NCBI RefSeq assembly: GCF_025943985.1
Contig: NZ_JAPCWE010000007.1
Location: 62,001-126,000 of the forward strand
Length of the DNA stretch: 64,000 nucleotides
Direction: 5' to 3'
Origin: Anaerorudis cellulosivorans
Lineage (GTDB): Bacteria; Bacteroidota; Bacteroidia; Bacteroidales; Dysgonomonadaceae
This document shows, one piece after another, positions 29,499 through 39,936 of the stretch. The translations under genes were made by a program, and so were the position numbers. The notes below the pieces were generated by a model. The model was not told the origin of the DNA. It saw only the letters and a list, made by a program, of their open reading frames with translations, and did no database searches. How positions within the stretch are numbered: the stretch's first letter is position 1; each line of letters begins with the position of its first letter.

Positions 29499-30113
29499 AT
29501 GGATGCTATTAGTCTGATTGTAAAGTCGATATTTGTCGATAACATGATTTTTGCATACTTCTTGGGTATGTGTTCGTTTCTGGCAGTATCGAAAAACGTA
29601 AAAACAGCGGTTGGATTGGGAATCGCAGTCACCTTTGTTCTCGTACTGACATTGCCGATAAATTATTTGCTTGAAAATTATATATTGAAACCGGGAGCCC
29701 TTTCGTGGCTCGGTGAAGAATTTGCAGAGGTGGATCTCAGCGTTTTCAGTTTGATCATTTTCATTGCTGTTATCGCCTCGTTTACCCAGTTGGTCGAAAT
29801 GGTAATCGAGCGGTTTTCTCCCTCACTTTACCATTCACTAGGCATATTTTTACCGTTGATTGCCGTTAACTGTGCCATTTTGGGCGGCTCATTGTTTATG
29901 CAACAACGCGAATTTCCCAATATTGGTACGGCAACTGCCTATGCTTTCGGATCGGGAATCGGTTGGATGATGGCTATTGTAGGTATGGCTGCGATACGGG
30001 AAAAGCTGGAATATTCCGATGTGCCGAAACCATTAAAGGGATTGGGTATTACGTTCATTCTTACCTCGCTGATGGCTATCGGTTTCATGAGCTTTTCCGG
30101 AATCAATATTTGA
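29499..30113 (+). CDS. nqrE: Na+-NQR subunit E
   Basis: A 204-residue, six-helix partner of NqrD. The conserved cysteines lie in [12 protein letters not shown] (about residue 25) and [10 protein letters not shown] (about 130). The segment [17 protein letters not shown] connects helices 2 and 3. It follows nqrD after a 33-base gap. Confidence 0.95.
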   Translation: MDAISLIVKSIFVDNMIFAYFLGMCSFLAVSKNVKTAVGLGIAVTFVLVLTLPINYLLENYILKPGALSWLGEEFAEVDLSVFSLIIFIAVIASFTQLVEMVIERFSPSLYHSLGIFLPLIAVNCAILGGSLFMQQREFPNIGTATAYAFGSGIGWMMAIVGMAAIREKLEYSDVPKPLKGLGITFILTSLMAIGFMSFSGINI

Positions 30114-30158
30114 CAGTATAAATATAAACAGAATTTCAAATAAATTAAATACATAAAT

Positions 30159-31436
30159 ATGAGTGTGTTATTGAGTGCGGGAGGATTAACGATTATAACG
30201 AGTGTGGTGATCTTTCTTGTGATTATTCTTATTCTCGTAATAGTTATACTATATGCCAAAGCAAAGCTGATGCCGTCGGGCAACGTGGAGATCACGATTA
30301 ACAACAGTAAAAAAATAACAGCACCTATGGGCGTTACGCTGCTGAATGCACTGCAAGCGCAAAACATATTTCTTTCGTCGGCATGTGGCGGAAGCGGAAC
30401 ATGCGGACAATGCCGTTGCCGCGTGATAGAGGGCGGAGGCGAAATTCTTCCTACGGAAAAAGGACATTTCACGCGCAAAGAACAAATGGAACATTGGAGA
30501 CTGAGTTGTCAGTTGAAAGTGAAAGAAAATTTATCCATCATCGTTCCCGAATCGGTATTCGGCATAAAAGAATGGGAGTGTGAAGTAGTTTCCAATCGAA
30601 ATGTAGCGTCATTTATCAAGGAATTGGTAGTAACGCTGCCGGAGGGCGAACGATTGGATTTCGAACCCGGATCGTACTGTCAAATCAGAATACCGGCTTA
30701 CGATACCATTCGTTTTTCGGATATGATTATCGACGAAAAATATAAACCCGAATGGGACCGAATGAATATGTGGAGCCTCTCGGTAAAAAACGAAGAAGAA
30801 ACCGTTCGTGCCTACTCTATGGCTAACTATCCTGCCGAAGGAGATATCATCAAGCTCAACGTCCGTATAGCCACACCTCCCATTGACAGAGCAACGGGCA
30901 AATGGATGAATGTGAAACCGGGTATTGCCTCATCCTATATCTTTACACTAAAACCGGGAGATAAAGTAAAAATGTCGGGGCCTTATGGCGAATTCCATCC
31001 GATATACAACAGCAAACGCGAAATGATGTGGATTGGAGGAGGTGCAGGTATGGCACCGCTGCGCTCTCAAATTATGCACATGACAAAAACGTTGCGCACA
31101 ACCGACCGCAAAATGTCATATTTCTATGGAGCAAGAGCATTGAACGAGGCTTTCTATTTGGAAGATTTTTGGGAATTGGAAAAAGAATTTCCTAACTTCT
31201 CATTCCATTTGGCTCTCGACCGTCCCGATCCGGAAGCCGATGCAGCAGGGGTAAAATACACACCGGGATTCGTTCATCAGGTGATTTACGAAACGTACCT
31301 GAAATTTCACGAAGAACCCGAAGAAATTGAGTATTACATGTGCGGACCGGGTCCGATGGCAAATGCCGTAAAACGCATGCTCGACGATTTGGGTGTTCCA
31401 CCCGAAATGCTTATGTTTGATGATTTTGGTGCATAA
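30159..31436 (+). CDS. nqrF: Na+-NQR subunit F (NADH dehydrogenase)
   Basis: A 425-residue entry subunit for electrons. It has an N-terminal membrane helix (about 5-28), a plant-type [2Fe-2S] domain with SSACGGSGTCGQCRC and a fourth Cys in RLSCQLKV, a FAD-binding segment (RAYSMANYP) and an NADH-binding domain (MWIGGGAGMAPLRSQI and YMCGPGPMANAVKRML). NADH is oxidised here on the cytoplasmic side. It is the last gene of the nqr operon; no strong terminator was found between it and the leu promoter, 80 bases away. Confidence 0.97.
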   Translation: MSVLLSAGGLTIITSVVIFLVIILILVIVILYAKAKLMPSGNVEITINNSKKITAPMGVTLLNALQAQNIFLSSACGGSGTCGQCRCRVIEGGGEILPTEKGHFTRKEQMEHWRLSCQLKVKENLSIIVPESVFGIKEWECEVVSNRNVASFIKELVVTLPEGERLDFEPGSYCQIRIPAYDTIRFSDMIIDEKYKPEWDRMNMWSLSVKNEEETVRAYSMANYPAEGDIIKLNVRIATPPIDRATGKWMNVKPGIASSYIFTLKPGDKVKMSGPYGEFHPIYNSKREMMWIGGGAGMAPLRSQIMHMTKTLRTTDRKMSYFYGARALNEAFYLEDFWELEKEFPNFSFHLALDRPDPEADAAGVKYTPGFVHQVIYETYLKFHEEPEEIEYYMCGPGPMANAVKRMLDDLGVPPEMLMFDDFGA

Positions 31437-31515
31437 AATCGCGTTGCTTCTGTTGTCTTGTTTAAGTAGAGAAATAATAAAGTATCGTTTTTTCATAACA
31501 AAAACAGAAAAATAT

Positions 31516-31546
31516 TTTGTAGTTTGATTTTTTTACTTTTACTTTG
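31516..31546 (+). promoter_or_regulatory. Promoter of the leu-ilv operon
   Basis: TTTG (31516-31519), 19 bases, then TTACTTTG (31539-31546), one base off the -7 consensus. Transcription would start near 31553, giving a 210-base leader that contains the attenuator. Confidence 0.6.
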
Positions 31547-31588
31547 CAACCGAAAACAACGAAAAAAGGGTGATTTCATTTTCAACGT

Positions 31589-31660
31589 ATGATCAATAGC
31601 AGTATTCATATTCTAGTCATTTCTATTCTTCTAGTGGGCAACTACCGGGAGGTGAGATAG
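31589..31660 (+). CDS. Leader peptide of the leu-ilv attenuator (23 residues)
   Basis: An ATG at 31589 opens a 23-codon frame ending in TAG at 31658-31660. The peptide begins MINSSIHILVISILLVG; Ile, Leu and Val make up 11 of its 23 residues, ten of them among residues 2-16. This is the classic composition of a regulatory leader peptide that senses charged branched-chain tRNAs. Its stop codon lies within the segment that can pair with the downstream terminator arm. Such short genes are usually missed by gene callers. Confidence 0.75.
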   Translation: MINSSIHILVISILLVGNYREVR

Positions 31661-31740
31661 GTATTTGAATACTTCATACGATTGAAATAAAATACGAACA
31701 ACCTTTCTCACTCGGTGAGAAAGGTTGTTTCTTATAAATA
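31652..31740 (+). promoter_or_regulatory. Antiterminator/terminator pair of the leu-ilv attenuator
   Basis: The terminator has perfect 14-base arms (31697-31710 and 31716-31729) with a five-base loop, followed by TTCTTATAAATAAA. Its 5' arm segment CCTTTCTCAC (31702-31711) can instead pair with GTGAGATAGG (31652-31661, nine of ten bases), which overlaps the leader-peptide stop codon. A ribosome stalled on the Ile/Leu/Val codons would leave this segment free to form the antiterminator; a ribosome at the stop codon would cover it and allow termination. In addition 31580-31592, covering the leader ATG, is complementary to 31674-31687 with one bulged A. Confidence 0.75.
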
Positions 31741-31764
31741 AACAACGATAACTCAACATACAAC

Positions 31765-33255
31765 ATGGAAAGGATATATGTTTTCGATACCACATTACGT
31801 GATGGGGAACAAGTTCCCGGCTGTCAATTGAACACCATAGAAAAAATAGAAGTAGCCCGAGCATTGGAAGAATTGGGAGTAGATATCATAGAGGCCGGTT
31901 TCCCGGTGTCGAGTCCGGGAGATTTCAACTCGGTTGTTGAAATTTCCAAGGCTGTCACCTGGCCTGTAATATGTGCACTCACCCGAGCTGTCGAAAAAGA
32001 TATCGAAGTAGCAGCCGAGGCACTGAAATATGCAAAGCGCAAACGAATACATACCGGCATCGGCACCTCGGATCCTCATATCAAATACAAATTCAATTCC
32101 AACAGGGAAGAAATTCTCGAACGGGCGGTCAAAGCCGTAAAATACGCACGAAATTTTGTGGACGATGTGGAATTTTACGCTGAAGATGCAGGCCGTACAG
32201 AGAACGAATATCTTGCGCGCGTAGTACAAGCGGTTATCGATGCCGGAGCTACGGTAGTAAATATCCCCGATACTACAGGATATTGTTTCCCTGATGAGTA
32301 TGGGGCTAAAATTAAATACCTGATAGATCACGTGGACATGAAAAATGCCATTCTCTCCACTCACTGTCATCAGGATCTGGGTATGGCAACAGCAAATACC
32401 ATCTCAGGAATCATTAATGGTGCCCGTCAGATTGAAGTAACCATCAACGGTGTTGGTGAAAGAGCCGGAAACACCCCTCTCGAAGAAGTGGTTATGGCGC
32501 TTAAAAGTCACCCGGAACGGGGTTTTTATACCAACATCAACACACAGAAGATTTATGCCACCAGCCGTTTAGTATCTAATTTGATGAACATGCCCATACA
32601 ACCCAACAAAGCAATTGTGGGTCGCAATGCTTTTGCTCATTCATCGGGTATTCATCAGGATGGTGTACTGAAAAACGTCGAAACCTATGAAATCATTAAT
32701 CCGCAGGATGTAGGTATCGACAGCAACTCCATTGTATTGACGGCACGTAGTGGCCGGGCAGCATTGAAAAACAGGCTGACGATGCTGGGTATTAAAATCG
32801 AAACAGAAGAGCTCGATAAGGTATATCAAAAATTCCTTGAGCTTGCCGATAAAAAGAAAACTGTCACCGACGACGATATTCTGATGCTGGTAGGAAAAGA
32901 CTCGAGGCTGCATCGCATAAAGATTGATTATCTGCAGGTACTATGCGGAATAGGCGTACGCGATGTCGCCAGTATCGGGTTAAATATCGCGGGTGAACAT
33001 TTTGAAGCCACCGCCACAGGCAACGGACCCGTTGATGCAGCCATTCGAGCCGTAAAAAATATTATCCGTCGAAAAATAACCATTAAGGAATTTCTGATTC
33101 AGGCTATAAGTCGTGGCAGCGACGATACCGGGAAAGTACACATGCAGGTTGAACACGACGGAATGGTATATTACGGTTTTGCTGCCAACACCGACATTGT
33201 GGCTGCTTCTGTAGAAGCATTTATTGATGCAGTAAACAAATTTGTAATCCAATAA
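31765..33255 (+). CDS. leuA: 2-isopropylmalate synthase
   Basis: A 496-residue enzyme that condenses acetyl-CoA with 2-oxoisovalerate, the first step of leucine synthesis. The HMGL-like TIM barrel opens with [17 protein letters not shown] and contains the metal-ligand segment [19 protein letters not shown] and the family signature [13 protein letters not shown] (about 297). The C-terminal LeuA regulatory domain (about 380-496) is present, so leucine feedback inhibition is likely. It is the first gene of a nine-gene leu-ilv operon behind an attenuator. Confidence 0.96.
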   Translation: MERIYVFDTTLRDGEQVPGCQLNTIEKIEVARALEELGVDIIEAGFPVSSPGDFNSVVEISKAVTWPVICALTRAVEKDIEVAAEALKYAKRKRIHTGIGTSDPHIKYKFNSNREEILERAVKAVKYARNFVDDVEFYAEDAGRTENEYLARVVQAVIDAGATVVNIPDTTGYCFPDEYGAKIKYLIDHVDMKNAILSTHCHQDLGMATANTISGIINGARQIEVTINGVGERAGNTPLEEVVMALKSHPERGFYTNINTQKIYATSRLVSNLMNMPIQPNKAIVGRNAFAHSSGIHQDGVLKNVETYEIINPQDVGIDSNSIVLTARSGRAALKNRLTMLGIKIETEELDKVYQKFLELADKKKTVTDDDILMLVGKDSRLHRIKIDYLQVLCGIGVRDVASIGLNIAGEHFEATATGNGPVDAAIRAVKNIIRRKITIKEFLIQAISRGSDDTGKVHMQVEHDGMVYYGFAANTDIVAASVEAFIDAVNKFVIQ

Positions 33256-33260
33256 AATAA

Positions 33261-34649
33261 ATGAAAACATTATTCGATAAAATCTGGGATGCGCATATCG
33301 TAACAGAAGTAAAAGACGGTCCCACACAATTATACATCGACCGTCATTATTGTCACGAAGTAACCAGTCCTCAAGCTTTTGCCGGGTTGCGTTCAAGAGG
33401 GTTGAAAGTTTTTCGTCCCAAACAAACCATTTTAACGGCCGATCACAATATTCCCACGATGGATCAAGATAAACCGATTCGAGATGAAGTGTCACGTTTT
33501 CAGGTTGATACATTAACGAACAATGCTCGGGAATTCGGTCTCACCTATTACGGATTGGGTAACCCCAAGAACGGTATCGTTCATGTTATCGGTCCCGAAA
33601 ACGGCTACACGCTGCCGGGAATGACCATTGTTTGCGGAGACAGTCATACGTCAACCCACGGTGCTTTTGGCGCCATCGCCTTTGGCATCGGCACCAGCGA
33701 AGTGGAAATGGTACTGGCATCGCAATGTATTCTCCAAACCCGCCCCAAAACCATGCGGATCACTTTCCGTGGAAAATTAAATGAAGGTGTCACAGCCAAA
33801 GATATGGCATTGTATATGATTTCGCAATTAACTACCGGTGGAGCAACGGGGTATTTTGTGGAATATGCCGGTGAAGCCGTAGAGAACCTTTCTATGGAAG
33901 GACGCATGACGTTGTGTAACCTAAGCATCGAAATGGGAGCTCGCGGCGGTATGGTTGCACCGGACGAAACTACCTTTGCTTATCTCAACGGACGTGAATT
34001 TGCACCTCAAGGCGAAAAATGGGATGAAGCCGTAGCCTATTGGAAAACGCTGAAAAGCGATGAAGATGCCGTTTTCGATAAAGAAGTAGTCTTCGATGCT
34101 TCACAAATAAAACCCATGATTACCTACGGCACCAATCCGGGTATGGCTATGCCTATCGACGGAACAATTCCCGCACCCGAAGGCAACGATGCAGCAAGTA
34201 TAAATTCGTTTGAAAAAGCGTTAAACTACATGGGGTTCAAACCCGGGGAAAAATTGGAAGGTAAAGCGGTAGATTATGTATTTTTAGGAAGCTGTACCAA
34301 CGGACGTATCGAGGATTTCCGTATGTTTGCAAACTATGTGAAAGGGAAAAAGAAAGCCGACAACATTACGGCATGGCTTGTTCCCGGAAGCTGGCAGGTT
34401 CGCAAACAAATTGAAGCAGAAGGACTGGATAAGATATTGAAAGAAGCCGGCTTCGAATTACGTCAACCGGGGTGTTCGGCTTGTTTGGCAATGAATGACG
34501 ACAAAATACCTGCGGGAAAATATGCGGTTTCCACATCGAACCGAAATTTCGAAGGACGCCAAGGGCCGGGAGCACGCACTATTCTGGCCAGTCCGCTTGT
34601 GGCAGCAGCAGCAGCCGTAACAGGAAGAATTACCGATCCCACCCACTAA
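33261..34649 (+). CDS. leuC: 3-isopropylmalate dehydratase large subunit
   Basis: A 462-residue aconitase-family protein. The [4Fe-4S] cysteines are visible in [14 protein letters not shown] (about 345) and in [12 protein letters not shown] (two Cys, about 405-410). With LeuD it isomerises 2-isopropylmalate to 3-isopropylmalate. The start [19 protein letters not shown] fits the family. It starts five bases after leuA. Confidence 0.97.
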   Translation: MKTLFDKIWDAHIVTEVKDGPTQLYIDRHYCHEVTSPQAFAGLRSRGLKVFRPKQTILTADHNIPTMDQDKPIRDEVSRFQVDTLTNNAREFGLTYYGLGNPKNGIVHVIGPENGYTLPGMTIVCGDSHTSTHGAFGAIAFGIGTSEVEMVLASQCILQTRPKTMRITFRGKLNEGVTAKDMALYMISQLTTGGATGYFVEYAGEAVENLSMEGRMTLCNLSIEMGARGGMVAPDETTFAYLNGREFAPQGEKWDEAVAYWKTLKSDEDAVFDKEVVFDASQIKPMITYGTNPGMAMPIDGTIPAPEGNDAASINSFEKALNYMGFKPGEKLEGKAVDYVFLGSCTNGRIEDFRMFANYVKGKKKADNITAWLVPGSWQVRKQIEAEGLDKILKEAGFELRQPGCSACLAMNDDKIPAGKYAVSTSNRNFEGRQGPGARTILASPLVAAAAAVTGRITDPTH

Positions 34650-34672
34650 TTATCAACGAGAAGAATTTTACA

Positions 34673-35269
34673 ATGGAAAAATTTCAAACACTCACATCAA
34701 CATATGTTCCACTTCCGATAGAGAATGTGGATACCGATCAAATTATTCCGGCACGTTTCTTAAAAGCAACAACCCGCGAAGGTTTCGGTAACTATTTGTT
34801 TGCCGATTGGCGATACGACAAAGCGGGCAATCCCAATCCCGATTTTGTATTGAACAATCCAACCTATAGCGGTCAAATATTGGTTGCTGGGAAAAATTTC
34901 GGCAGTGGTTCCAGTCGTGAACATGCCGCATGGGCACTCGCAGGATACGGATTCAGGGTAATCGTATCGAGTTTTTTTGCCGATATCTTCAAAAACAACG
35001 CCCTAAATAACGGCATATTGCCGATTGTGGTAAGCGAGGATTTTTTGAACGATTTATTTGAATGTGTAAATAAAAATCCAAAAGCAACGATCACGGTCAA
35101 TCTGGAAGGACAAATCCTTACGAATAACGAAAACGGAAGAACCGAATCGTTCGAAATTAATGCGTACAAAAAAGAATGTTTACTGAAAGGTCTGGACGAT
35201 ATCGATTTTCTCCTTTCTAATAAAGACAAGATCGAAGCTTACGAAAAAAATCGTATTTTTCACTATTAA
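34673..35269 (+). CDS. leuD: 3-isopropylmalate dehydratase small subunit
   Basis: A 198-residue swivel-domain partner of LeuC. Characteristic segments are [13 protein letters not shown] near residue 20 and [20 protein letters not shown] near residue 75, the substrate-binding loop. It follows leuC after 23 bases. Confidence 0.97.
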   Translation: MEKFQTLTSTYVPLPIENVDTDQIIPARFLKATTREGFGNYLFADWRYDKAGNPNPDFVLNNPTYSGQILVAGKNFGSGSSREHAAWALAGYGFRVIVSSFFADIFKNNALNNGILPIVVSEDFLNDLFECVNKNPKATITVNLEGQILTNNENGRTESFEINAYKKECLLKGLDDIDFLLSNKDKIEAYEKNRIFHY

Positions 35270-35293
35270 TTCATTGCCGATTCAATTTATTCG

Positions 35294-36850
35294 ATGGAAA
35301 AACGAAAAATCGAAATAATGGACACTACCCTGCGTGATGGGGAACAAACATCGGGGGTATCGTTTGCCGGCCAGGAAAAAGTCAGCATTGCCCGATTATT
35401 GCTCGAAGAACTTAAAGTTGACCGCATTGAAGTAGCATCCGCACGGGTTTCGGAAGGAGAATTCAAGTCGATTCGGAAAGTGGCGCAATGGGCAAAAAAT
35501 CGCGGTTATCTCGACAAAATTGAAGTATTGGGATTTATCGATGGCACAGCCTCTGTCGATTGGATCATCAATACCGGCTGTAGAGTAATGAATCTGCTTT
35601 GTAAGGGCTCACTCAGACACTGCCGCGAACAACTGAGGAAAACGCCTGAAGAACATCTGGAAGATATTAAGCAGGTTATTTCCTATGCCCAACGGAAAGG
35701 GGTGGACGTGAATCTGTATCTCGAGGATTGGTCAAACGGCATGCGCCATTCCGAAGAGTATGTTTACCTGATAATGGACAACTTAAAAGATTTGCCCATT
35801 CGTCGCTTTATGCTCCCCGATACATTAGGTATTCTTACGCCTGATGAAACAGCCGATTTTTGCACCCGAATGATCCGTCGTTATCCCGATGTACATTTCG
35901 ATTTTCATGCACATAACGATTACGACTTGGCTGTTGCCAACGTTTTTGAAGCAGTGAAAGCCGGCGTTAAAGGAGTTCATGTCACGGTAAACGGTTTGGG
36001 AGAAAGAGCAGGTAATGCACCCTTGTCGAGTGTGATAGCTGTTATCGAAGACCATTTGAAAATGAAAACCAATGTTAGGGAAAAAAGTATTTATCATGTA
36101 AGCAAAATTGTGGAAAGTTATTCCGGCATCCGCATACCGGCGAATAAACCGGTGATCGGCGACAACGTCTTTACTCAGGTTGCCGGTGTTCATGCCGACG
36201 GTGACAAAAAGAATAACCTCTATTTTAATGATCTCCTGCCCGAACGATTTGGCCGTTCTCGTGAATATGCACTCGGAAAAACTTCGGGGAAAGCCAATAT
36301 AATGAAAAATCTCGAAGCATTAGGAATCGATTTGGACGAAGAAACGACCAAAAAGGTGACAGCCCGCATCATCGAATTGGGAGATAAAAAAGAAATTGTC
36401 ACCCCCGACGAGCTTCCCTACATCATCTCCGATATTCTGAAGAACGGAACGGAAAACCAAGTCATTCAACTGCTGAATTATTCGCTTACGTTGACCAACG
36501 GACTTCGTCCGACGGCAACCGTAAAGATAGCGATAAAGGGAGAGGTGTATGAACAAACCGCAGCAGGCGACGGACAGTATCATGCTTTTTCAAAAGCGAT
36601 GTACAAAATCTACCGGAGTTTAAACAAGCCTATACCCGAATTGCTCGATTATATGGTAGTGATACCTCCCGGAGGGAAAACCAATGCTTACGTGCAAACC
36701 ATCATCACCTGGCGATTTGAAGGGAAGACATTCAAAACAAGGGGGTTGGATGTCGATCAAACCGCAGCTGCCATTAAAGCAACAATGAAAATGCTGAATA
36801 TGATCGAAAATAAAACCATCCCAACATTCAATTATATGCAATTGCCGTAA
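35294..36850 (+). CDS. Second LeuA-family synthase, citramalate synthase-like
   Basis: A 518-residue homologue of 2-isopropylmalate and citramalate synthases. It has the HMGL barrel start [20 protein letters not shown], the metal-ligand segment FDFHAHNDYDLAVANV and VAGVHADGDKKNN in place of the HSSGIHQDG-type signature of the leuA product. A C-terminal LeuA regulatory domain is present (about 400-518). A (R)-citramalate synthase (pyruvate plus acetyl-CoA) would feed 2-oxobutyrate into isoleucine synthesis through LeuCD and LeuB, which fits its position between leuD and leuB. Isopropylmalate or homocitrate synthase activity cannot be excluded. Confidence 0.85.
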   Translation: MEKRKIEIMDTTLRDGEQTSGVSFAGQEKVSIARLLLEELKVDRIEVASARVSEGEFKSIRKVAQWAKNRGYLDKIEVLGFIDGTASVDWIINTGCRVMNLLCKGSLRHCREQLRKTPEEHLEDIKQVISYAQRKGVDVNLYLEDWSNGMRHSEEYVYLIMDNLKDLPIRRFMLPDTLGILTPDETADFCTRMIRRYPDVHFDFHAHNDYDLAVANVFEAVKAGVKGVHVTVNGLGERAGNAPLSSVIAVIEDHLKMKTNVREKSIYHVSKIVESYSGIRIPANKPVIGDNVFTQVAGVHADGDKKNNLYFNDLLPERFGRSREYALGKTSGKANIMKNLEALGIDLDEETTKKVTARIIELGDKKEIVTPDELPYIISDILKNGTENQVIQLLNYSLTLTNGLRPTATVKIAIKGEVYEQTAAGDGQYHAFSKAMYKIYRSLNKPIPELLDYMVVIPPGGKTNAYVQTIITWRFEGKTFKTRGLDVDQTAAAIKATMKMLNMIENKTIPTFNYMQLP

Positions 36851-36910
36851 ACATCTTACGAAAATTATTGAGGAAAAGAAATACATACGAATCAAAAAAA
36901 AATAAAACAA

Positions 36911-37981
36911 ATGAAACTGAACATAGCTGTATTGCCCGGCGACGGAATAGGTCCTGAAATCATGAATCAGGCAGTGGCAGTTACCCAAGCAATTTGTAAC
37001 AAATTTGGTCATGAATTATCGTATAAAACAGGAATTGTTGGCGCTTGTGCCATTGATCAAACGGGTGACCCCTACCCTGCCGAAACACATCAGCTCTGCA
37101 TGGAATCCGATGCCGTACTCTTCGGTGCTATCGGTTCTCCCAAATACGATAACGACCCCAATGCAAAAGTTCGGCCCGAACAGGGACTGCTGCGAATGCG
37201 AAAACAATTGGGACTCTATGCCAATATCCGCCCGGTAACTACCTTCCCGTCACTGATTCATAAATCGCCCCTTCGTTCGGAACTCGTCGAAGATGCCGAT
37301 TTCATGTGCATCCGCGAACTCACCGGAGGGCTGTATTTCGGTAAGCCTCAAGGACGAAGCGAAGACGGCAATACGGCCTATGATACCTGCATTTACACTC
37401 GTGAAGAAATTGAACGTATTCTCCATCTGGCCTATAAATTTGCAGGGCAACGAAAGAAAAAAGTTACGGTGGTCGACAAAGCCAACGTGCTTGCCACTTC
37501 GCGACTCTGGCGACAAATAGCACAGGAAATTGCTCCACAATATCCCGATATTCAAACCGATTATCTTTTCGTAGATAACGCCGCCATGCGCATCATTCAA
37601 TGGCCGAAGAGTTTTGATGTATTGGTAACGGAAAATCTGTTCGGCGACATCCTTACCGATGAGGCATCGGTCATTACCGGTTCTCTCGGATTATTACCCT
37701 CGGCATCCATCGGGTTGCACACTTCGCTTTTCGAACCTATCCACGGTTCCTATCCTCAAGCTGCAGGAAAAGACATTGCCAATCCGCTGGCCATGATTCT
37801 CTCGGCGGCACTCATGTTCGAATATGGATTCAACCTGATGGAGGAAGGTGCATTGATCCGCGAAGCCGTAAATGCAAGCCTGGAAGCCGGCGTAGTTACC
37901 GAAGATATTGCGGAAGGGGGCAAAGCTTACAAACTATCTGAAGTAGGCGCTTGGATTGTGAACTATATCAACAACAAATAA
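36911..37981 (+). CDS. leuB: 3-isopropylmalate dehydrogenase
   Basis: A 356-residue NAD+-dependent oxidative decarboxylase of the isocitrate/isopropylmalate family. It shows the start [17 protein letters not shown], the substrate loop [16 protein letters not shown], the catalytic [14 protein letters not shown] and the NAD-binding [15 protein letters not shown] and [19 protein letters not shown]. It makes 2-oxoisocaproate and, if the preceding gene is a citramalate synthase, also 2-oxobutyrate. The start codon lies 60 bases after the preceding stop. Confidence 0.97.
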   Translation: MKLNIAVLPGDGIGPEIMNQAVAVTQAICNKFGHELSYKTGIVGACAIDQTGDPYPAETHQLCMESDAVLFGAIGSPKYDNDPNAKVRPEQGLLRMRKQLGLYANIRPVTTFPSLIHKSPLRSELVEDADFMCIRELTGGLYFGKPQGRSEDGNTAYDTCIYTREEIERILHLAYKFAGQRKKKVTVVDKANVLATSRLWRQIAQEIAPQYPDIQTDYLFVDNAAMRIIQWPKSFDVLVTENLFGDILTDEASVITGSLGLLPSASIGLHTSLFEPIHGSYPQAAGKDIANPLAMILSAALMFEYGFNLMEEGALIREAVNASLEAGVVTEDIAEGGKAYKLSEVGAWIVNYINNK

Positions 37982-38039
37982 AATCGATTCTTCCCTTTTG
38001 TTTTCCTTACAATGGGAAAACGTAAACGAATATACGAAT

Positions 38040-39911
38040 ATGGACAAAAAAGAGCATAAAAATCATCCCTTCGAGGACTATAAAATACCGTTGAGAAGTT
38101 TTACCAGCACTTCGGGCCGACGGATGGCCGGCGCCCGTGCCCTATGGCGTGCCAACGGCATGAAGCCGGAACAGATGGGCAAACCCATTATCGCCATTGT
38201 CAACTCCTTTACACAGTTTGTACCGGGTCATGTGCATCTACACGAAATCGGACAACTCGTCAAACAAGAAATCGAAAAACAAGGTTGTTTTGCAGCCGAA
38301 TTCAACACCATCGCCATTGACGACGGTATTGCGATGGGGCACGATGGTATGCTCTACTCACTTCCTTCGCGCGATCTTATCGCCGATTCGGTGGAATACA
38401 TGGTCAATGCCCATAAAGCCGATGCCATGATTTGCATCAGCAACTGCGACAAAATAACGCCGGGAATGCTCATGGCAGCTATGCGGTTGAACATTCCGGC
38501 CGTTTTCGTGTCGGGAGGACCAATGGAAGCCGGTAAAATCGGCAACGAACAGGTCGACCTGATCGATGCCATGATTGAATCGGCAGACGACGCTGTTTCC
38601 GACGAGCGCATCCGCCAATTGGAAGAATTGGCATGTCCTACCTGCGGGTCCTGCTCGGGAATGTTTACGGCAAACTCCATGAACTGTCTCAACGAAGCTA
38701 TCGGCCTGGCATTACCCGGCAACGGAACAGTGGTTGCAACCCACGTCAACCGCATCGCTTTGTTTAAGAAGGCAGCTAAACAAATTGTGGAAAATGCCCT
38801 GCGCTATTATTCCGAAGGTGATGAACGGGTTTTACCGCGCAACATTGCCACACGCGAAGCTTTTCTGAATGCCATGACGCTGGATATTGCGATGGGTGGG
38901 TCAACCAACACTATCCTGCATCTGCTGGCCATTGCCAATGAAGCGCAAGCCAATTTCACGCTTGACGATATCGATGCTCTGTCGCGCAAAATTCCCTGTA
39001 TTTGCAAAGTGGCACCCAATACAAAAAAATACCATATCCAAGATGTCAATCGTGCAGGCGGTATTCTGGGAATCATGAATGAACTTGCAAAAAGCAACCT
39101 GGTGAACACTTCCGTACACCGAGTCGATGGATACACGTTGGCCGAAGCCATAAAAAAATACGACATCACCGTTGAAAATCCCGATCCTGAAGCCGTCAAT
39201 ATTTATTCTTCTGCTCCTGCAAACCGATTTAATTTGACAATGGGGTCACAAAATGCCCGATTCGAAACATTAGATACCGACAGAGCGGAAGGCTGCATCC
39301 GCGATATCGCTCACGCTTACACCAAAGACGGGGGTTTAGCCGTACTGAAAGGCAACATCGCGAAAGATGGCTGCGTGGTAAAAACTGCCGGAGTTGACGA
39401 AAGTATCTGGAAATTCAGTGGGACTGCAAACGTATTCCACTCACAAGAAGAGGCAAGTGAGGGCATATTAAACGGCACGGTTCAGGCAGGAGACGTTGTG
39501 GTGATCATCTATGAAGGACCCAAAGGCGGTCCCGGCATGCAGGAGATGCTGTATCCTACCTCCTATATCAAATCGAGACATCTGGGAAAAGCATGTGCGC
39601 TGATTACCGATGGGCGATTTTCGGGAGGGACCTCGGGGTTATCTATCGGACATATTTCGCCTGAAGCTGCAGCCGGAGGAAACATCGGCCTGGTAAAAAA
39701 CGGCGATGTTATCGAAATCGATATTCCTAACCGCACCATCAACCTGAAAATAACCGATGAAGAGTTGTCAGAACGAAGAAAAGCAGAAGAAGCCAAAGGA
39801 AAAGAAGCCTTTAAGCCGATACGCGACAGGAAAGTATCAAAAACGTTGAAAGCCTATGCCTCGCTGGTAAGCTCGGCCGATAAAGGCGCAATCAGAATAA
39901 TAGAAGAATAA
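38040..39911 (+). CDS. ilvD: Dihydroxy-acid dehydratase
   Basis: A 623-residue Fe-S dehydratase that converts the dihydroxy acids to 2-oxoisovalerate and 2-oxo-3-methylvalerate. Cluster cysteines lie in [15 protein letters not shown] (about 130) and [18 protein letters not shown] (about 205); the active-site region includes the tail [20 protein letters not shown]. The frame extends 14 codons further upstream, but MDKKEHKN at 38040 is preferred because the upstream residues are not family-like. The Fe-S cluster makes the enzyme oxygen-sensitive in many species. Confidence 0.96.
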   Translation: MDKKEHKNHPFEDYKIPLRSFTSTSGRRMAGARALWRANGMKPEQMGKPIIAIVNSFTQFVPGHVHLHEIGQLVKQEIEKQGCFAAEFNTIAIDDGIAMGHDGMLYSLPSRDLIADSVEYMVNAHKADAMICISNCDKITPGMLMAAMRLNIPAVFVSGGPMEAGKIGNEQVDLIDAMIESADDAVSDERIRQLEELACPTCGSCSGMFTANSMNCLNEAIGLALPGNGTVVATHVNRIALFKKAAKQIVENALRYYSEGDERVLPRNIATREAFLNAMTLDIAMGGSTNTILHLLAIANEAQANFTLDDIDALSRKIPCICKVAPNTKKYHIQDVNRAGGILGIMNELAKSNLVNTSVHRVDGYTLAEAIKKYDITVENPDPEAVNIYSSAPANRFNLTMGSQNARFETLDTDRAEGCIRDIAHAYTKDGGLAVLKGNIAKDGCVVKTAGVDESIWKFSGTANVFHSQEEASEGILNGTVQAGDVVVIIYEGPKGGPGMQEMLYPTSYIKSRHLGKACALITDGRFSGGTSGLSIGHISPEAAAGGNIGLVKNGDVIEIDIPNRTINLKITDEELSERRKAEEAKGKEAFKPIRDRKVSKTLKAYASLVSSADKGAIRIIEE

Positions 39912-39936
39912 AAACCGTAATTCGAATAAAAGTCAT

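Noticed and set aside
31561-31583. Similarity of the start of the leu leader (AAAGGGTGATTTCAT) to the intergenic repeat hairpins
   Set aside because: Only about 15 bases are shared and the matching outer stem is absent, so it is probably coincidence.
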